Source: a virus. Taken from it: 20,077 bases of DNA. A program made the position numbers and the translations under genes. The notes beneath the pieces were generated by a model. That model ran no database searches. It was not told the origin of the DNA and was given only the letters and a program-made list of their open reading frames with translations. The stretch is from IMG/VR virus record IMGVR_UViG_3300006072_000070, positions 1-20,077 of that record. One strand, 5' to 3'. Below are positions 1-7,660 of this stretch, piece after piece. How positions within the stretch are numbered: position 1 is the first letter of the stretch; each line of letters begins with the position of its first letter.

Positions 1-639
1 AACGTGAGTGTGGAGGCTCGTTCCCTGACCTTTAACATCACCCGTTGCCGTAAAGGATCCAGTATGGGACCAAGTACCGCTTGAGCTAATGTTTGGTGCA
101 GTTATTGTAACTTGAGTAGGGGAAAGGATCGTGATTCCCGCGCTGTTAAATTGGACATATTGAGTTGGAGCAAGCCCAATCATGGTCATCAAGTAGACGA
201 TATCGGACATATCATTTTTGCGATTTGAACCGGGGGCAGAAGTAAAGTTGTTCCCAGTTTGAGGATTGATGCTGTTTCCAACATTCTGCACTGTGGAAAT
301 GTCTCGATCACAAACTACTGCAAGCCCAATGTCATTCACTACAGGGTCAATGATTATTCCATTGGCCCCGCCCTGAATCCTCATGTATGGAACGTTATAG
401 ATCACGCCGTGAGGCCATGAATTGCCGTTGCCGTCTACTGCATTGACTAGGGGCTGGATGTTTACCGTTCCAACCGGGGACAGTCCTCCAGAGTTTGAAA
501 CTGCCAATACCTGCACTGGCATGGCTGTCCGAACGCCAGCCAGAGCGCTTCGGATCATGTAATTAAGACGAGCAACTTCCGAAGCTGCATCAGCAGCAAC
601 GTAGTTTGTTTGGACTTGCTGATTAGTTGGGGCTGACAT
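1..639 (-). CDS. Baseplate central spike protein, gp138/gp5-like (partial, C-terminus outside window)
   Basis: The frame is open from an ATG at 637-639 to the window edge, giving 213 residues without a stop. The protein starts MSAPTNQQVQ and carries an N-terminal domain resembling the gp138/T4 gp5 OB-fold (residues about 25-110, with VRTAMPVQV and the segment INPQTGNNF). A repetitive beta-rich stretch follows (SSSGTWSHTGSFTATGDV), and the visible sequence ends in SLHTHV. An HxH motif near the end of such spikes commonly binds a metal at the membrane-piercing tip, so probably only a short tail is missing. The hub gene upstream ends at 623, overlapping this start by 17 bases, which suggests translational coupling. 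No Shine-Dalgarno is visible; the bases before the ATG are pyrimidine-rich. The family call is from sequence pattern; the tip role is inferred. Confidence 0.8.
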   Translation of the reverse strand, partial: MSAPTNQQVQTNYVAADAASEVARLNYMIRSALAGVRTAMPVQVLAVSNSGGLSPVGTVNIQPLVNAVDGNGNSWPHGVIYNVPYMRIQGGANGIIIDPVVNDIGLAVVCDRDISTVQNVGNSINPQTGNNFTSAPGSNRKNDMSDIVYLMTMIGLAPTQYVQFNSAGITILSPTQVTITAPNISSSGTWSHTGSFTATGDVKGQGTSLHTHV

Positions 640-1486
640 GAGGAGGAGATGATAATTTTACAGTTGTAAACCAAGGGCCATCAGGAGTCAAAGTGCTAAG
701 CTCATGGGTTGACTCGATAATGGGCCAAGTGCCGTTAGACTTCGGAATATCAGAAGTCAGTTTGACCGCCCGGCCATTGACGGCAGAGGGATTGAATTCA
801 GTCTTCACAATAAAACCTGACTCCCAATAAGATGGATATCCAACCATTCCGGTTGTTGGCCCTATTTCTACAATCGTATCATCACATACGCCATAGTTAG
901 GCCAGATAGTGACCTGATTATTTTCAAATTTGACTGGGAACCGAGCAGCCCTAGCAACCGTTGAAATCTGATCTATGACAGAACCATAGACATATTGATT
1001 CTGAAGTACGGCATGAGCTTTTTTCTGATAGTTCACAAACGTCCAAGGACCGCCTAACTGTTTGACGAGAGCCTCAATAATGTCCTCTGCGTTTTGGTCT
1101 CCGGGATAAGTGTTCGCAGCGTTTGCATTGCCTTTAGGGAAAAATCCAGCCTGAGCAGCACAAGTGAAGGAAATCTCTGGTTGGTGCGAAAAGTCCATAT
1201 AGCTCTTGAATATGGTTCCCGCGAAAACTTGATTCATAGCCCCGCCTTGGTTCCCCGCATAAACGATGACGGATTGTTCTTGCAGGGTTACAAATGAAGC
1301 GCCAGTACTTGAGTAAGTGTTCATCTGATCGAGCGTCATACCGAATACTTTGAGCTGCAATTGACCCCAAGCAGTTTGACCTCCGGGATTGGTAATTGTG
1401 GCTAAGCATTTGATATTCTGCAAAAAAAGCGGAGTCTGGTTTGGTGTATTAAATACCAAATCAATTTGTCGAAAAGCAAAACTCAT
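623..1486 (-). CDS. Baseplate hub protein (T4 gp27-like)
   Basis: This 287-residue protein opens with MSFAFRQIDLVF and has the beta-rich layout of small hub proteins of contractile tails: an N-terminal barrel with a loop naming the field 'ITNPGGQTAWGQLQLKVFG', a second domain with EISFTCAAQAG, then a linker with AEDIIEALVKQ. Such hubs form a trimer that caps the tail tube and seats the spike, which is the next gene downstream and overlaps by 17 bases. The start overlaps the stop of the plug gene upstream as ATGA (1483-1486), so the two are probably translationally coupled. Position between plug and spike supports the call strongly; sequence similarity alone is moderate because hubs are very divergent. 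Confidence 0.75.
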   Translation of the reverse strand: MSFAFRQIDLVFNTPNQTPLFLQNIKCLATITNPGGQTAWGQLQLKVFGMTLDQMNTYSSTGASFVTLQEQSVIVYAGNQGGAMNQVFAGTIFKSYMDFSHQPEISFTCAAQAGFFPKGNANAANTYPGDQNAEDIIEALVKQLGGPWTFVNYQKKAHAVLQNQYVYGSVIDQISTVARAARFPVKFENNQVTIWPNYGVCDDTIVEIGPTTGMVGYPSYWESGFIVKTEFNPSAVNGRAVKLTSDIPKSNGTWPIIESTHELSTLTPDGPWFTTVKLSSPPHVSPN

Positions 1487-1776
1487 GATTCGTACACCAA
1501 AAGATAACGAGACCCAAGGCCCGTGTAGTATGGATCGCTTGTACCTTGCGTATCAACAAATGCAAGCTGTCCCCCAAATCCATAATAAGCTTCTCGAACA
1601 AGACCGACCAAGTTCAAACAAAGCACCGTATTGACGCAAGTACTGTTGTTCACGGTCATATCGAAATAAAGGCCGTTGCTTTTTTGATAGAGCGTTATGG
1701 CGCAATTTTGCCCACCAAGCTGAATAGTAAAAGTCTGAGCTGCAACTGAAGTGATAGGAACTATTTGGATCGTCAT
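1483..1776 (-). CDS. Baseplate plug protein (cyanophage Pam3 gp18-like)
   Basis: This is a 97-residue protein with features of the small baseplate plug family described in the cyanophage Pam3: an opening MTIQIVPI followed by AQTFTIQLGGQNC, then YQKSNGLYFDMTV, a central NLVGLVREAYYGFGG and a C-terminal FVDTQG-DPYYTGLGSRYLL. Proteins of this kind sit inside the hub/tube junction and help close the baseplate. Its start overlaps the Dit-like gene's stop as ATGA (1773-1776) and its own stop overlaps the hub start the same way, so three baseplate genes are chained by 4-base overlaps. The length is as expected for the family. The name is by recognition of the pattern; no search was run. Confidence 0.75.
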   Translation of the reverse strand: MTIQIVPITSVAAQTFTIQLGGQNCAITLYQKSNGLYFDMTVNNSTCVNTVLCLNLVGLVREAYYGFGGQLAFVDTQGTSDPYYTGLGSRYLLVYES

Positions 1777-2411
1777 TGAATGTTCCCCGCACTGGTTGAA
1801 CTCACTCCATTAGCTGCGTTTTGCGCCGTTGGTTCTTGTGGCGATACTTGGCCGTTCGAAGTTGGGGATTCTCCATCAGGTTGAGCGGTTGGAGCGTTAG
1901 ACGTTACGATTCTCACCCACTGGAACCAAAGTTTAGCAATGATTAAGGTTGCGCCATTTCGAGCTTCGCGCCTGTAATCGACATGAACAAGGTTAACGCT
2001 TGTATAGGTCTTCCCCGGAGTCTGAATGTCCAAAAGCGTTAATGAGGTCAGAAGCTGATTCAAAGTGTTGATGAAGTTATCCTTTTGCATCGGACCATTT
2101 CCGCTGCAAGTAACAGTTACTCTGATTTCATAAGGCAAGCTGACCTTGTTGTAGCTGGCAAATGCTCCAGCCTGTAATGGATAAATAGGAATCTTCTGAT
2201 CTTGCTTGAATTCAAAGTCAACAAATGAATCTGGAACCAATATAACCGTTCCGGTTTCATTGTCGATGATTGCCCATTGCTGCCCAAATAAGTCAGTAGG
2301 AAGAAACTGGGCAACAACCGCCAAAGCAGCGCCTACATATTGAGCGCCAGTTCTGCTTAGAGGCGGGACTCCGGGAAGCGGAGGAACGTTAGGATAAGGG
2401 ATAAGTGGCAT
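1773..2411 (-). CDS. Dit-like baseplate/tail protein
   Basis: The 212-residue product starts with a proline-rich segment (MPLIPYPNVPPLPGVPPLS), then a beta-rich core: WAIIDNETGTVIL, DSFVDFEFKQDQKIPIYPLQAGAF, SYNKV, a helical segment NFINTLNQLLTSLTLLDIQTPGKTY, and VDYRREARNGATLIIAKLWFQ. This arrangement (SYNKV, helix, TP-x-TY, R-A-x-NGA) matches the Dit-like N-terminal family that rings the end of the tail tube. The last ~40 residues are low-complexity (Ser, Thr, Gln, Pro, Asn) and look disordered. The start overlaps the tape-measure stop by one base (TAATG), and a GGGG-containing purine run lies about ten bases upstream. Placement directly after the tape measure agrees with a distal-tail role. 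Confidence 0.72.
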   Translation of the reverse strand: MPLIPYPNVPPLPGVPPLSRTGAQYVGAALAVVAQFLPTDLFGQQWAIIDNETGTVILVPDSFVDFEFKQDQKIPIYPLQAGAFASYNKVSLPYEIRVTVTCSGNGPMQKDNFINTLNQLLTSLTLLDIQTPGKTYTSVNLVHVDYRREARNGATLIIAKLWFQWVRIVTSNAPTAQPDGESPTSNGQVSPQEPTAQNAANGVSSTSAGNIQ

Positions 2412-4216
2412 TATCTAGGCCCCTGCATTCCAGCGTTGACAATTTGATTAGTTTTTATGCTTTCGCCAATGTCTTTGGCAATACCCTTGGCATCAGTCGC
2501 TTGAGTGTTTACATCTATTTTGCCAATGTTGGTCTCAATAATCGTACTTCCCCCTCTTCCTAAATTGGGAACCATTGAAGATGCTCCAAGTGGCATATTT
2601 GGCATGGATTGGGTGATATTTGAAAGATTCATTATCGAGTGCAGAATGGATTGACCAGCTCGGTTGTTGGCATCAATCGCCATTTGCCCATAGTCTTTCC
2701 AATCTGAAACTGATTGATCCCAGAATTTATTTAATAGAGCCCTTTCTGGGGGTTTCCCTGACGATTCTGGGCCGGGGCTAGTTGCTCCAATAGGAGTTCC
2801 CAAAGGAAGTGGAGCGGAAGGTTTAGATGACTTGCCCCAATTGCCACCTTCGAATCGAGTCATTGCATCCTGAACTGCCGAAAGCTCTTCTGGAGTTAAT
2901 CTCTTATTTGGATCAATTCCAGTTTGTTTTGAAACAAAATCAATGTAGTTCTTTGTGTTGTTGTCATCAACACCGGGAGGAGCCCATTTATTGATGATGC
3001 TTGAAATCGTGTCTTTCCCGCCTTTCATGTAACTGGTAAGCAAAGCATTCATTGCAGCTTTGCCAGTTTCCATATCTGGAAATACTGCAAATGGACCTTC
3101 TTGACCTATTGCGCCATGAGCTTTGGCAAATTCCCCATATTTAATGTTTCCGGGGTTTTTGTTTCGGATATTTCTGGATGCGCCTTCACCACCCATCTGA
3201 GCTTCACGAAGCTTTCGTAGCTCTTCGTCTTCCCCTTTATTCAATTCTCCAGAATGAAAGATAAGTCCAGCCGTTCCCAAAGATTTAAGCATCCACTTAG
3301 GAGCAGAAAGCCCCAATAGCTTCATAGCGCCCGTGAGAGAGCCAAGGGCAGCAGCAAATGCAAGAGTAGTGGTGAGGCCACCATTTAGAGTTTTGTCCCA
3401 TTCTATGAACAACCGGAGGCTTGCTTCTGTTAGTTTGGCTAACTCCATCATGGATGGATTAAGCTGATCTGTTATCTCATTTTTCGCAGCATCCATTGCG
3501 CGTGAAACATCACCCCATTTCTTTTGGAGCGCTGCTGCTGCTTCAGTGTTTTTATTAGTAACTCCAGAGCCTTTCTCAGCCTCTTGGTAAAGGCTTTGCA
3601 CTGAAGCCGAGCCTTCTTTAAGAACCATGAACAATTCGCGGTTTACGCCGATTGCCTGAGCTTGCAAGAATGCAGTCTCTTCGCCGTAAGTGTCGGTGAA
3701 TTTTTTAATGGCATCGGCCAGTTTTAGTACATCGACCTTCTGGGTTTTAATGTCTACAGCATCAGTAGCCCCAAGAATGGCCAAAGGCTTGAGGATTGCT
3801 GCATCGCCAAATTGAACAGCGGATAATCCTTGCTTGATGCTTTGCATTGAGCCTTGAAAGTCGGAAGCATCGCCACCAACCGATTTCATGACTTGGCCCC
3901 AAGCATCCAATTCCGTAGCTGACATTTTGAACAGTTGAGCTGTCCTGCCAATGTTTGCGTTGGTTGTGGTCGTATCCTTGATTATGTCCTTAAAGCCAGT
4001 CATCCCGACGATAGCTGTGCCTAAAGAGAGCAGAGCGTCACGGGTTTTTGTAAACCCATCACCGAGGTCGTTTACTCCTCGCTGGGTATTCTTGAAGGTT
4101 TTGGTAGATTGATCGTCGAACTTCCGAAGCTGATCGACTGACTTTTTTTGTGCAGTGCTGAACTTGGACGTATCCAGCCCAAGCTCAATCATTAAACTGT
4201 CAATAACCGTTGCCAT
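2411..4216 (-). CDS. Tail tape measure protein with lysozyme-like domain
   Basis: At 601 residues this is the largest tail gene and follows the tail chaperone gene, as tape measures do. It starts MATVIDSLMIELGLDTSKF, the usual opening of tape-measure proteins, and has long helical N-terminal segments (about 20-270) and a hydrophobic Ala/Gly/Leu region near 280-320. Residues about 347-458 form a peptidoglycan-hydrolase-like domain: RNIRNKNPGNIKYG, then GAIGQEGPFAVFPDMETG and INKWAPPG, ending RFEGGNWG. This resembles virion-associated muramidase/transglycosylase domains that help DNA pass the cell wall. A Pro/Ser-rich linker (462-490) and a C-terminal region follow. The length implies a fairly short tail. 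The ATG abuts the frameshift ORF stop (TAA-ATG) and has only a weak ribosome site, so coupling is likely. Confidence 0.88.
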   Translation of the reverse strand: MATVIDSLMIELGLDTSKFSTAQKKSVDQLRKFDDQSTKTFKNTQRGVNDLGDGFTKTRDALLSLGTAIVGMTGFKDIIKDTTTTNANIGRTAQLFKMSATELDAWGQVMKSVGGDASDFQGSMQSIKQGLSAVQFGDAAILKPLAILGATDAVDIKTQKVDVLKLADAIKKFTDTYGEETAFLQAQAIGVNRELFMVLKEGSASVQSLYQEAEKGSGVTNKNTEAAAALQKKWGDVSRAMDAAKNEITDQLNPSMMELAKLTEASLRLFIEWDKTLNGGLTTTLAFAAALGSLTGAMKLLGLSAPKWMLKSLGTAGLIFHSGELNKGEDEELRKLREAQMGGEGASRNIRNKNPGNIKYGEFAKAHGAIGQEGPFAVFPDMETGKAAMNALLTSYMKGGKDTISSIINKWAPPGVDDNNTKNYIDFVSKQTGIDPNKRLTPEELSAVQDAMTRFEGGNWGKSSKPSAPLPLGTPIGATSPGPESSGKPPERALLNKFWDQSVSDWKDYGQMAIDANNRAGQSILHSIMNLSNITQSMPNMPLGASSMVPNLGRGGSTIIETNIGKIDVNTQATDAKGIAKDIGESIKTNQIVNAGMQGPR

Positions 4217-4812
4217 TTATGCTTGACTCGCTAAGTTTGCGTTATGTCTATCAATGGCGTTGATTTCAAGGAGAATCCATAAGTCCTCAACACCATAAAC
4301 GGTATCAAGCTCATGGAGTGTTGCAAGCCTTGCCGAGATAACCGTTGCTATCGTTTGTGGCGTGGCTTGATATTCGATGAGCCGATTGTTGCGCTTCCCT
4401 GTGCTTCTGATTCCGAAGTCGATTCTTTTGCGTCTAAAAAAAAATCCGTGTGAAGATCAAAAACAGCCTTCCGTAAGGCTAAGCGGGTCTTCACTTCTTC
4501 AATATCATCTTCAATCAATACACGTTTAATGTTGGGGGAGGGAACTACCTGAATACAACCCATCATTTCATCCAGAAGAGGCTTTGCAGCATCAAATGGA
4601 ATTTTGAGAAGATTCAAGTAGCCCACCGCTAGGAGCCCCGCCATTCCCTGAGCTGCTAAGTGGTCTGGAATTTCAATCCCAGAGTTACCTATAGCAAGAA
4701 TAAGCTTAAAAGCCCAATTCTCAGCCTGTGAAGCGGACATTTCGGTAATGTGGAATTGCTTCCCTGCATCGCGCCCGAAGTCCGCTGTGAATGACGTTTC
4801 CTTTCTAGCCAT
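4217..4812 (-). CDS. Tail assembly chaperone, GT-type product made by -1 frameshift
   Basis: This is the predicted long product of the tail chaperone gene. Reading starts at 4812, follows the 0 frame for 126 codons through the TTA at 4435-4437, slips back one base at T-TTT-TTA (4435-4441) and continues for 72 codons (RRKRIDFGIR... to ...NLASQA) up to TAA at 4217-4219, giving about 198 residues. The extension has no start codon of its own near its beginning, fills the gap before the tape measure exactly, and its end touches the tape-measure ATG. It contains TVISARLATLHELDTVYGVE and LWILLEINAIDRHN, a helical pattern typical of second-frame tail chaperone domains. By analogy with lambda gpG/gpGT, it would bind tape measure and recruit tube subunits. 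Frame and stop positions are seen; use of the shift is inferred. Confidence 0.75.
4348..4812 (-). CDS. Tail assembly chaperone, short (G-type) product
   Basis: This is a 154-residue protein with an alpha-helical N-terminal domain: MARKETSFTADFGRDAGKQF, ITEMSASQAENWAFKLILAIG, then IKRVLIEDDIEEVKTRLALRKAVFDLHTDFF. The tail ends in a low-complexity Ser/Glu stretch that looks unrelated, as expected for residues after a frameshift site. The frame is open up to an ATG at 4845, but MARKETS at 4812 is the likely start because the longer version would add an unlikely YYWWANL segment overlapping the tube gene. The tube stop is only two bases upstream (TAAAAATG). Position between tube and tape measure, plus the -1 extension, supports a tail assembly chaperone. 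It would keep the tape measure soluble during tail assembly and is not expected in the virion. Confidence 0.8.
   Translation of the reverse strand: MARKETSFTADFGRDAGKQFHITEMSASQAENWAFKLILAIGNSGIEIPDHLAAQGMAGLLAVGYLNLLKIPFDAAKPLLDEMMGCIQVVPSPNIKRVLIEDDIEEVKTRLALRKAVFDLHTDFFLDAKESTSESEAQGSATIGSSNIKPRHKR
4435..4441 (-). promoter_or_regulatory. Programmed -1 ribosomal frameshift site (U UUU UUA)
   Basis: The mRNA reads GAU UUU UUU UUA GAC in the chaperone frame. The last seven bases of the U run plus A form U-UUU-UUA, a classic X-XXY-YYZ slippery heptamer. A one-base back-slip leaves the ribosome in a frame open for 72 more codons, ending one base before the tape-measure ATG. No obvious strong stem-loop was seen just downstream; the long U run alone may suffice. 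Confidence 0.75.
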
Positions 4813-4814
4813 TT

Positions 4815-5246
4815 TTAGATTTGCCCACCAATAATACGTTGCCAAGTAATCTCATAAACAAGAGGTTCTAACGTCCGCTTAACACCTGGGAACGGAGTTG
4901 CAGAGGTCAAGAATCCGTTTACCAGAGTATAAACCATGCTCGTTGATGGAAGCGTGATTGATCCACTAGCAGAGAAAACATCAACTGCAGCGTCCTGAGC
5001 GTTGCGCCATGCGTCGAACAGGAACACGCTGGGGCTGTCTGCCTGAAGATGAATAGTCATCTTGTATGGGACAAACACCTTGCCAGCGCTCAGCTTGCCG
5101 TCTACGCCCATAAGGACTTCTGACTGCTCTACAGCTTCACCCTCGAAAGCATCATCCACTGCAAAGCCTTGGATCGTCTGAGGGACCGGAAAGTAATTAT
5201 TGACCGCTAACGAAAGGATAGCGTTTGCTGAGGTAATAGTTGCCAT
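4815..5246 (-). CDS. Major tail tube protein
   Basis: This 143-residue beta-rich protein follows the sheath gene. It starts MATITSANAILSLAVNNYFPVPQ and contains IQGFAVDDAFEGEAVEQSEV, MGVDGKLSAGKVFVPYKMTI, SPSVFLFDAWRNAQ and a C-terminal YEITWQRI. The pattern matches the tail-tube (fibril, DUF3277-like) proteins that accompany DUF3383 sheaths. It would form hexameric rings stacked around the tape measure. The start has a good AAGGG ribosome site overlapping the sheath stop (AATAAGGGACTGAAATATG), nearly identical to that of the major capsid gene, consistent with the need for high expression of both. Confidence 0.85.
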   Translation of the reverse strand: MATITSANAILSLAVNNYFPVPQTIQGFAVDDAFEGEAVEQSEVLMGVDGKLSAGKVFVPYKMTIHLQADSPSVFLFDAWRNAQDAAVDVFSASGSITLPSTSMVYTLVNGFLTSATPFPGVKRTLEPLVYEITWQRIIGGQI

Positions 5247-5262
5247 ATTTCAGTCCCTTATT
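5244..5262 (-). promoter_or_regulatory. Ribosome binding region of tail tube gene, near copy of the capsid one
   Basis: The leader AATAAGGGACTGAAATATG includes the sheath stop TAA, an AAGGG Shine-Dalgarno and the tail-tube ATG. The major capsid gene at 10152 has AATAAGGACTGAAATATG, the same except for one G. No other start in the window shares the GACTGAAAT spacer. Confidence 0.7.
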
Positions 5263-6748
5263 GAATTGCGATTGAAGCCATAACGATCTGCTGAACCGCC
5301 TCACCATCCTGATAATACAGAGTGATTGGAGGAGATTGACGAGCAGCGCGGGTTTGAGCCGTTGCTGGCAGAATCTGCAGATAGTATCCCTGTGAGGCAA
5401 TCGTTGGCGCAGCATTCACGCCAGTTGCAAACTGGATCTCTGCAGCCTGAGCAGCAGATACATTGATTCCAGTCCTGATCGCGCCAAAGTTAATCGCTGA
5501 GTTGATTGGATCCTGTGCAGCAGCATAGATCAAGCCGTTACCCTGAGCATTGTAGGGAACTGCAGTTACCTGAGTCAGCAAGTTGACCATAGCCAACTGA
5601 AGGTTGGCATTGAGCCAAATCTGGTTCAGGTAAGTATCAGCCCAGAGCCATTTGCCAGAAACAGAGCCCGGAGCAAACCAGTTCTGATTATTGGCTGGGT
5701 TGTTGCTTCCCCAAGCACCATAGCAGTTGTATCCATTCGAAAGGACTGCAGCGTACTGGGTAGAGTTTGTCACTGAAGGAACAAGTCCAGATTGTGACTT
5801 GAAGCAAAGCGTGGCTCTACCGTTCAAACGGGCAAAGTCGAGAGAAGCAGCATACCCACAAACAAAAGCAGCGTGAGTGTAATCACCAAAAATCGGACAA
5901 GCCCCAATGATCTGGTTCGTTTGCAGCCAATCGCCAAAGGTATTGGTTGCTGATGCGTTTAAAACATTCACGTCTGAATCTTGGCAAACGTAAAGATAGC
6001 GCGGAGCTACTGAATTGCTCCAAGTAGCAAATGCTTCTTTTTCTGTGATGTTCGCTTCCCAAACAGTCATAAACGTGGCCCAGTTCTGATTTAACGTCAG
6101 GACGTTAGCCATAAATGAAGCAGGTGTACCAGCAGCAGCGCCCTGAGACAGAGTTGCACCCGTTGCCTCAGTCAGCATCAAAGAGGTTGCCAGAGTTCCA
6201 GTAGCTGCATAGCTCATGGTCTGGGTTGCTCCAGTTGCGGTTGTAGTAAATACAAACGTGCTTAATGTTGCATTGTAGGTAACGGTAAATCCGGGGGACG
6301 TAAACGCTGCCTGAATGATTGTTGCAGCATTGCTGAAGCTAGTTGCTGAGGTAAGATTGATCGTGCCTGATGTTTTAGCTACTCCAGCAACCGTAATGGT
6401 TAACGTACCCGTTAAAGCCTGAAGCTGTCCAAGCGTCATAGACGAAAGTGAACCACTCATCAGCCAACCAGCAATTGCTGCTTCTGGATACTGCGTGAAA
6501 TAGAGCGTTCCGGGCAGTGCTGTGCAATTCGTGAAGCCGTCAAAGTAAATGTTGGCAATTGCAGCTTCGGTTGAAGACGCGCCAAAATAACTCTGAACGC
6601 CAGCAGCGTTTGAGAAAGTCAAAATTGATCCATAAGGAGCTGAGACGTTCTGAGTAAGCACAAGACCGTTAAGATCGACTGCTTCTCCATTCGCGGACAG
6701 AACCGAAGGAACAACATTGACAACTTGAGAAAAAGGAATGGTACTCAT
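5258..6748 (-). CDS. Contractile tail sheath protein (DUF3383 family)
   Basis: The 496-residue product resembles the DUF3383 sheath family. It begins MSTIPFSQVVNVVPSVLSA, then has VLTQNVSAPYGSILTFSNA and VQSYFGASSTEAAIANIYFDGF, as expected of the sheath core. Residues about 105-215 form an inserted beta-rich domain (TLTITVAGVAKTSGTINL, then ATGATQTMSYAATGT). The core resumes around WATFMTVWEAN, and the C-terminal region contains TAVPYNAQGNGLIYAAAQDP and a final strand (QSPPITLYYQDGEAVQQ) that would join the neighbouring subunit. The sheath contracts to drive the tube through the envelope; its presence shows that this is a myovirus-type tail. A clear AGGAG ribosome site lies at the upstream gene's stop, five bases from the ATG. 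Confidence 0.9.
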   Translation of the reverse strand: MSTIPFSQVVNVVPSVLSANGEAVDLNGLVLTQNVSAPYGSILTFSNAAGVQSYFGASSTEAAIANIYFDGFTNCTALPGTLYFTQYPEAAIAGWLMSGSLSSMTLGQLQALTGTLTITVAGVAKTSGTINLTSATSFSNAATIIQAAFTSPGFTVTYNATLSTFVFTTTATGATQTMSYAATGTLATSLMLTEATGATLSQGAAAGTPASFMANVLTLNQNWATFMTVWEANITEKEAFATWSNSVAPRYLYVCQDSDVNVLNASATNTFGDWLQTNQIIGACPIFGDYTHAAFVCGYAASLDFARLNGRATLCFKSQSGLVPSVTNSTQYAAVLSNGYNCYGAWGSNNPANNQNWFAPGSVSGKWLWADTYLNQIWLNANLQLAMVNLLTQVTAVPYNAQGNGLIYAAAQDPINSAINFGAIRTGINVSAAQAAEIQFATGVNAAPTIASQGYYLQILPATAQTRAARQSPPITLYYQDGEAVQQIVMASIAIQ

Positions 6749-6756
6749 GAATTCTC

Positions 6757-7275
6757 CTATGGTGTAAATGTCTGGTCTATAGGGGCAAGATCAATTTCAA
6801 TCGCCAGCATTGACTGCTGAACAGTTGAAACGGTTGGCTTGTATTGTACTCTCGCTGCCAATTTCCAGCGTTGAATATACTGGGATTCTCCACTAATCAA
6901 CGGAATTTGAACAGGATCATCAGCATACAAAGGCTGAATGTTTGCCGGGAAAATCTCGGTTGCGTATTCATCCCTAAACAAAGTTACCGTTTCCGCTGCC
7001 CATGCTTGAGATAATGGGCCATAGAAATCGAGCTGCACTTCATAAATCATAGAGGAAAGAATAGACTTTCCTTGGGTTAGGGAGTCGTAAGTATCCACAT
7101 TGAAGGAGAGCCTATCCATCCCGTTATTATTCATCGCAATAAACGGGCCATTTGGCATTGGAACCCTGTTGTCCTGCTGCTGAATAATTTCTACATTGGA
7201 CGGAATGTACGTTTTAAAAAACGTCACAAACGCCCGAAATACGTCTTGGTCGATAATGTCTATAGTCACGGCCAT
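6757..7275 (-). CDS. Neck terminator protein, gp12-like (LIC12616 family)
   Basis: This is a 172-residue protein. It starts MAVTIDIIDQDVFRAFVTFF, then YIPSNVEIIQQQDNRVP and FIAMNNNGMDRLSFNV, and its C-terminal half has DFYGPLSQAWAAE, PLYADDPVQIPLISGE and QYIQRWKLAARVQYKP. The PLYADDP-x-QIPLI-x-GE-xQY-x-xRW block is a strong mark of the phage neck terminator family, which caps the tail tube and joins it to the head-side neck. Its position between the neck genes and the sheath agrees. An AGGA ribosome site lies eight bases upstream; the preceding stop and this ATG are separated by a single base. Confidence 0.85.
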   Translation of the reverse strand: MAVTIDIIDQDVFRAFVTFFKTYIPSNVEIIQQQDNRVPMPNGPFIAMNNNGMDRLSFNVDTYDSLTQGKSILSSMIYEVQLDFYGPLSQAWAAETVTLFRDEYATEIFPANIQPLYADDPVQIPLISGESQYIQRWKLAARVQYKPTVSTVQQSMLAIEIDLAPIDQTFTP

Positions 7276-7276
7276 T

Positions 7277-7660
7277 TTAATCGTCCTGCAAAGTCACAAT
7301 AACATGACACCAATCAGGCCAAGTCTCGTTCACTTGAGTAACCAACCAATTCCTATTGCATCCTCCGGGGATCTCAGGGAAAACCAGAATGTCACCACCA
7401 AGCTGATCCACTCGAACCACGCCAACAGCATTGCCATAGAGGTAAACCGAGCGCATAACTGAATTGATGTTCAGACCGTCAGTATGCTGTAAGTCGGACG
7501 CGCTAAGAGCCTGAATTTGAGCCTCAACTGTCAACGTAATGGTCTGAGGGGTACGCCGACCAGCATCATCAGTGATATATCCATTGGATTGCTTCCATTG
7601 GATCTGAACGTTTTTATTCGTGATCTGGGTATATTTGTTAGCAATAGCTCGGAGATTCAT
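7277..7660 (-). CDS. Putative head completion/stopper protein
   Basis: The product has 127 residues: MNLRAIANKYTQITNKNVQI, then SNGYITDDAGRRTPQTI, VEAQIQALSASDLQHTDGLN, SVMRSVYLYGN and a C-terminal WLVTQVNETWPDW. I recognise the pattern as a conserved phage protein of the head-tail joining block but cannot name the fold with certainty; size and position (between the HK97 gp10-like neck gene and the neck terminator) suit a stopper or head-closure protein. The ATG overlaps the upstream stop by one base (TAATG) with AAGGG six bases before the TAATG. Confidence 0.6.
   Translation of the reverse strand: MNLRAIANKYTQITNKNVQIQWKQSNGYITDDAGRRTPQTITLTVEAQIQALSASDLQHTDGLNINSVMRSVYLYGNAVGVVRVDQLGGDILVFPEIPGGCNRNWLVTQVNETWPDWCHVIVTLQDD

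Noticed and set aside
4813-4845. Start of the tail chaperone at the ATG at 4845
   Set aside because: It would add YYWWANLK-type residues read from the tube gene's end; MARKETS at 4812 directly after the tube stop fits the family.
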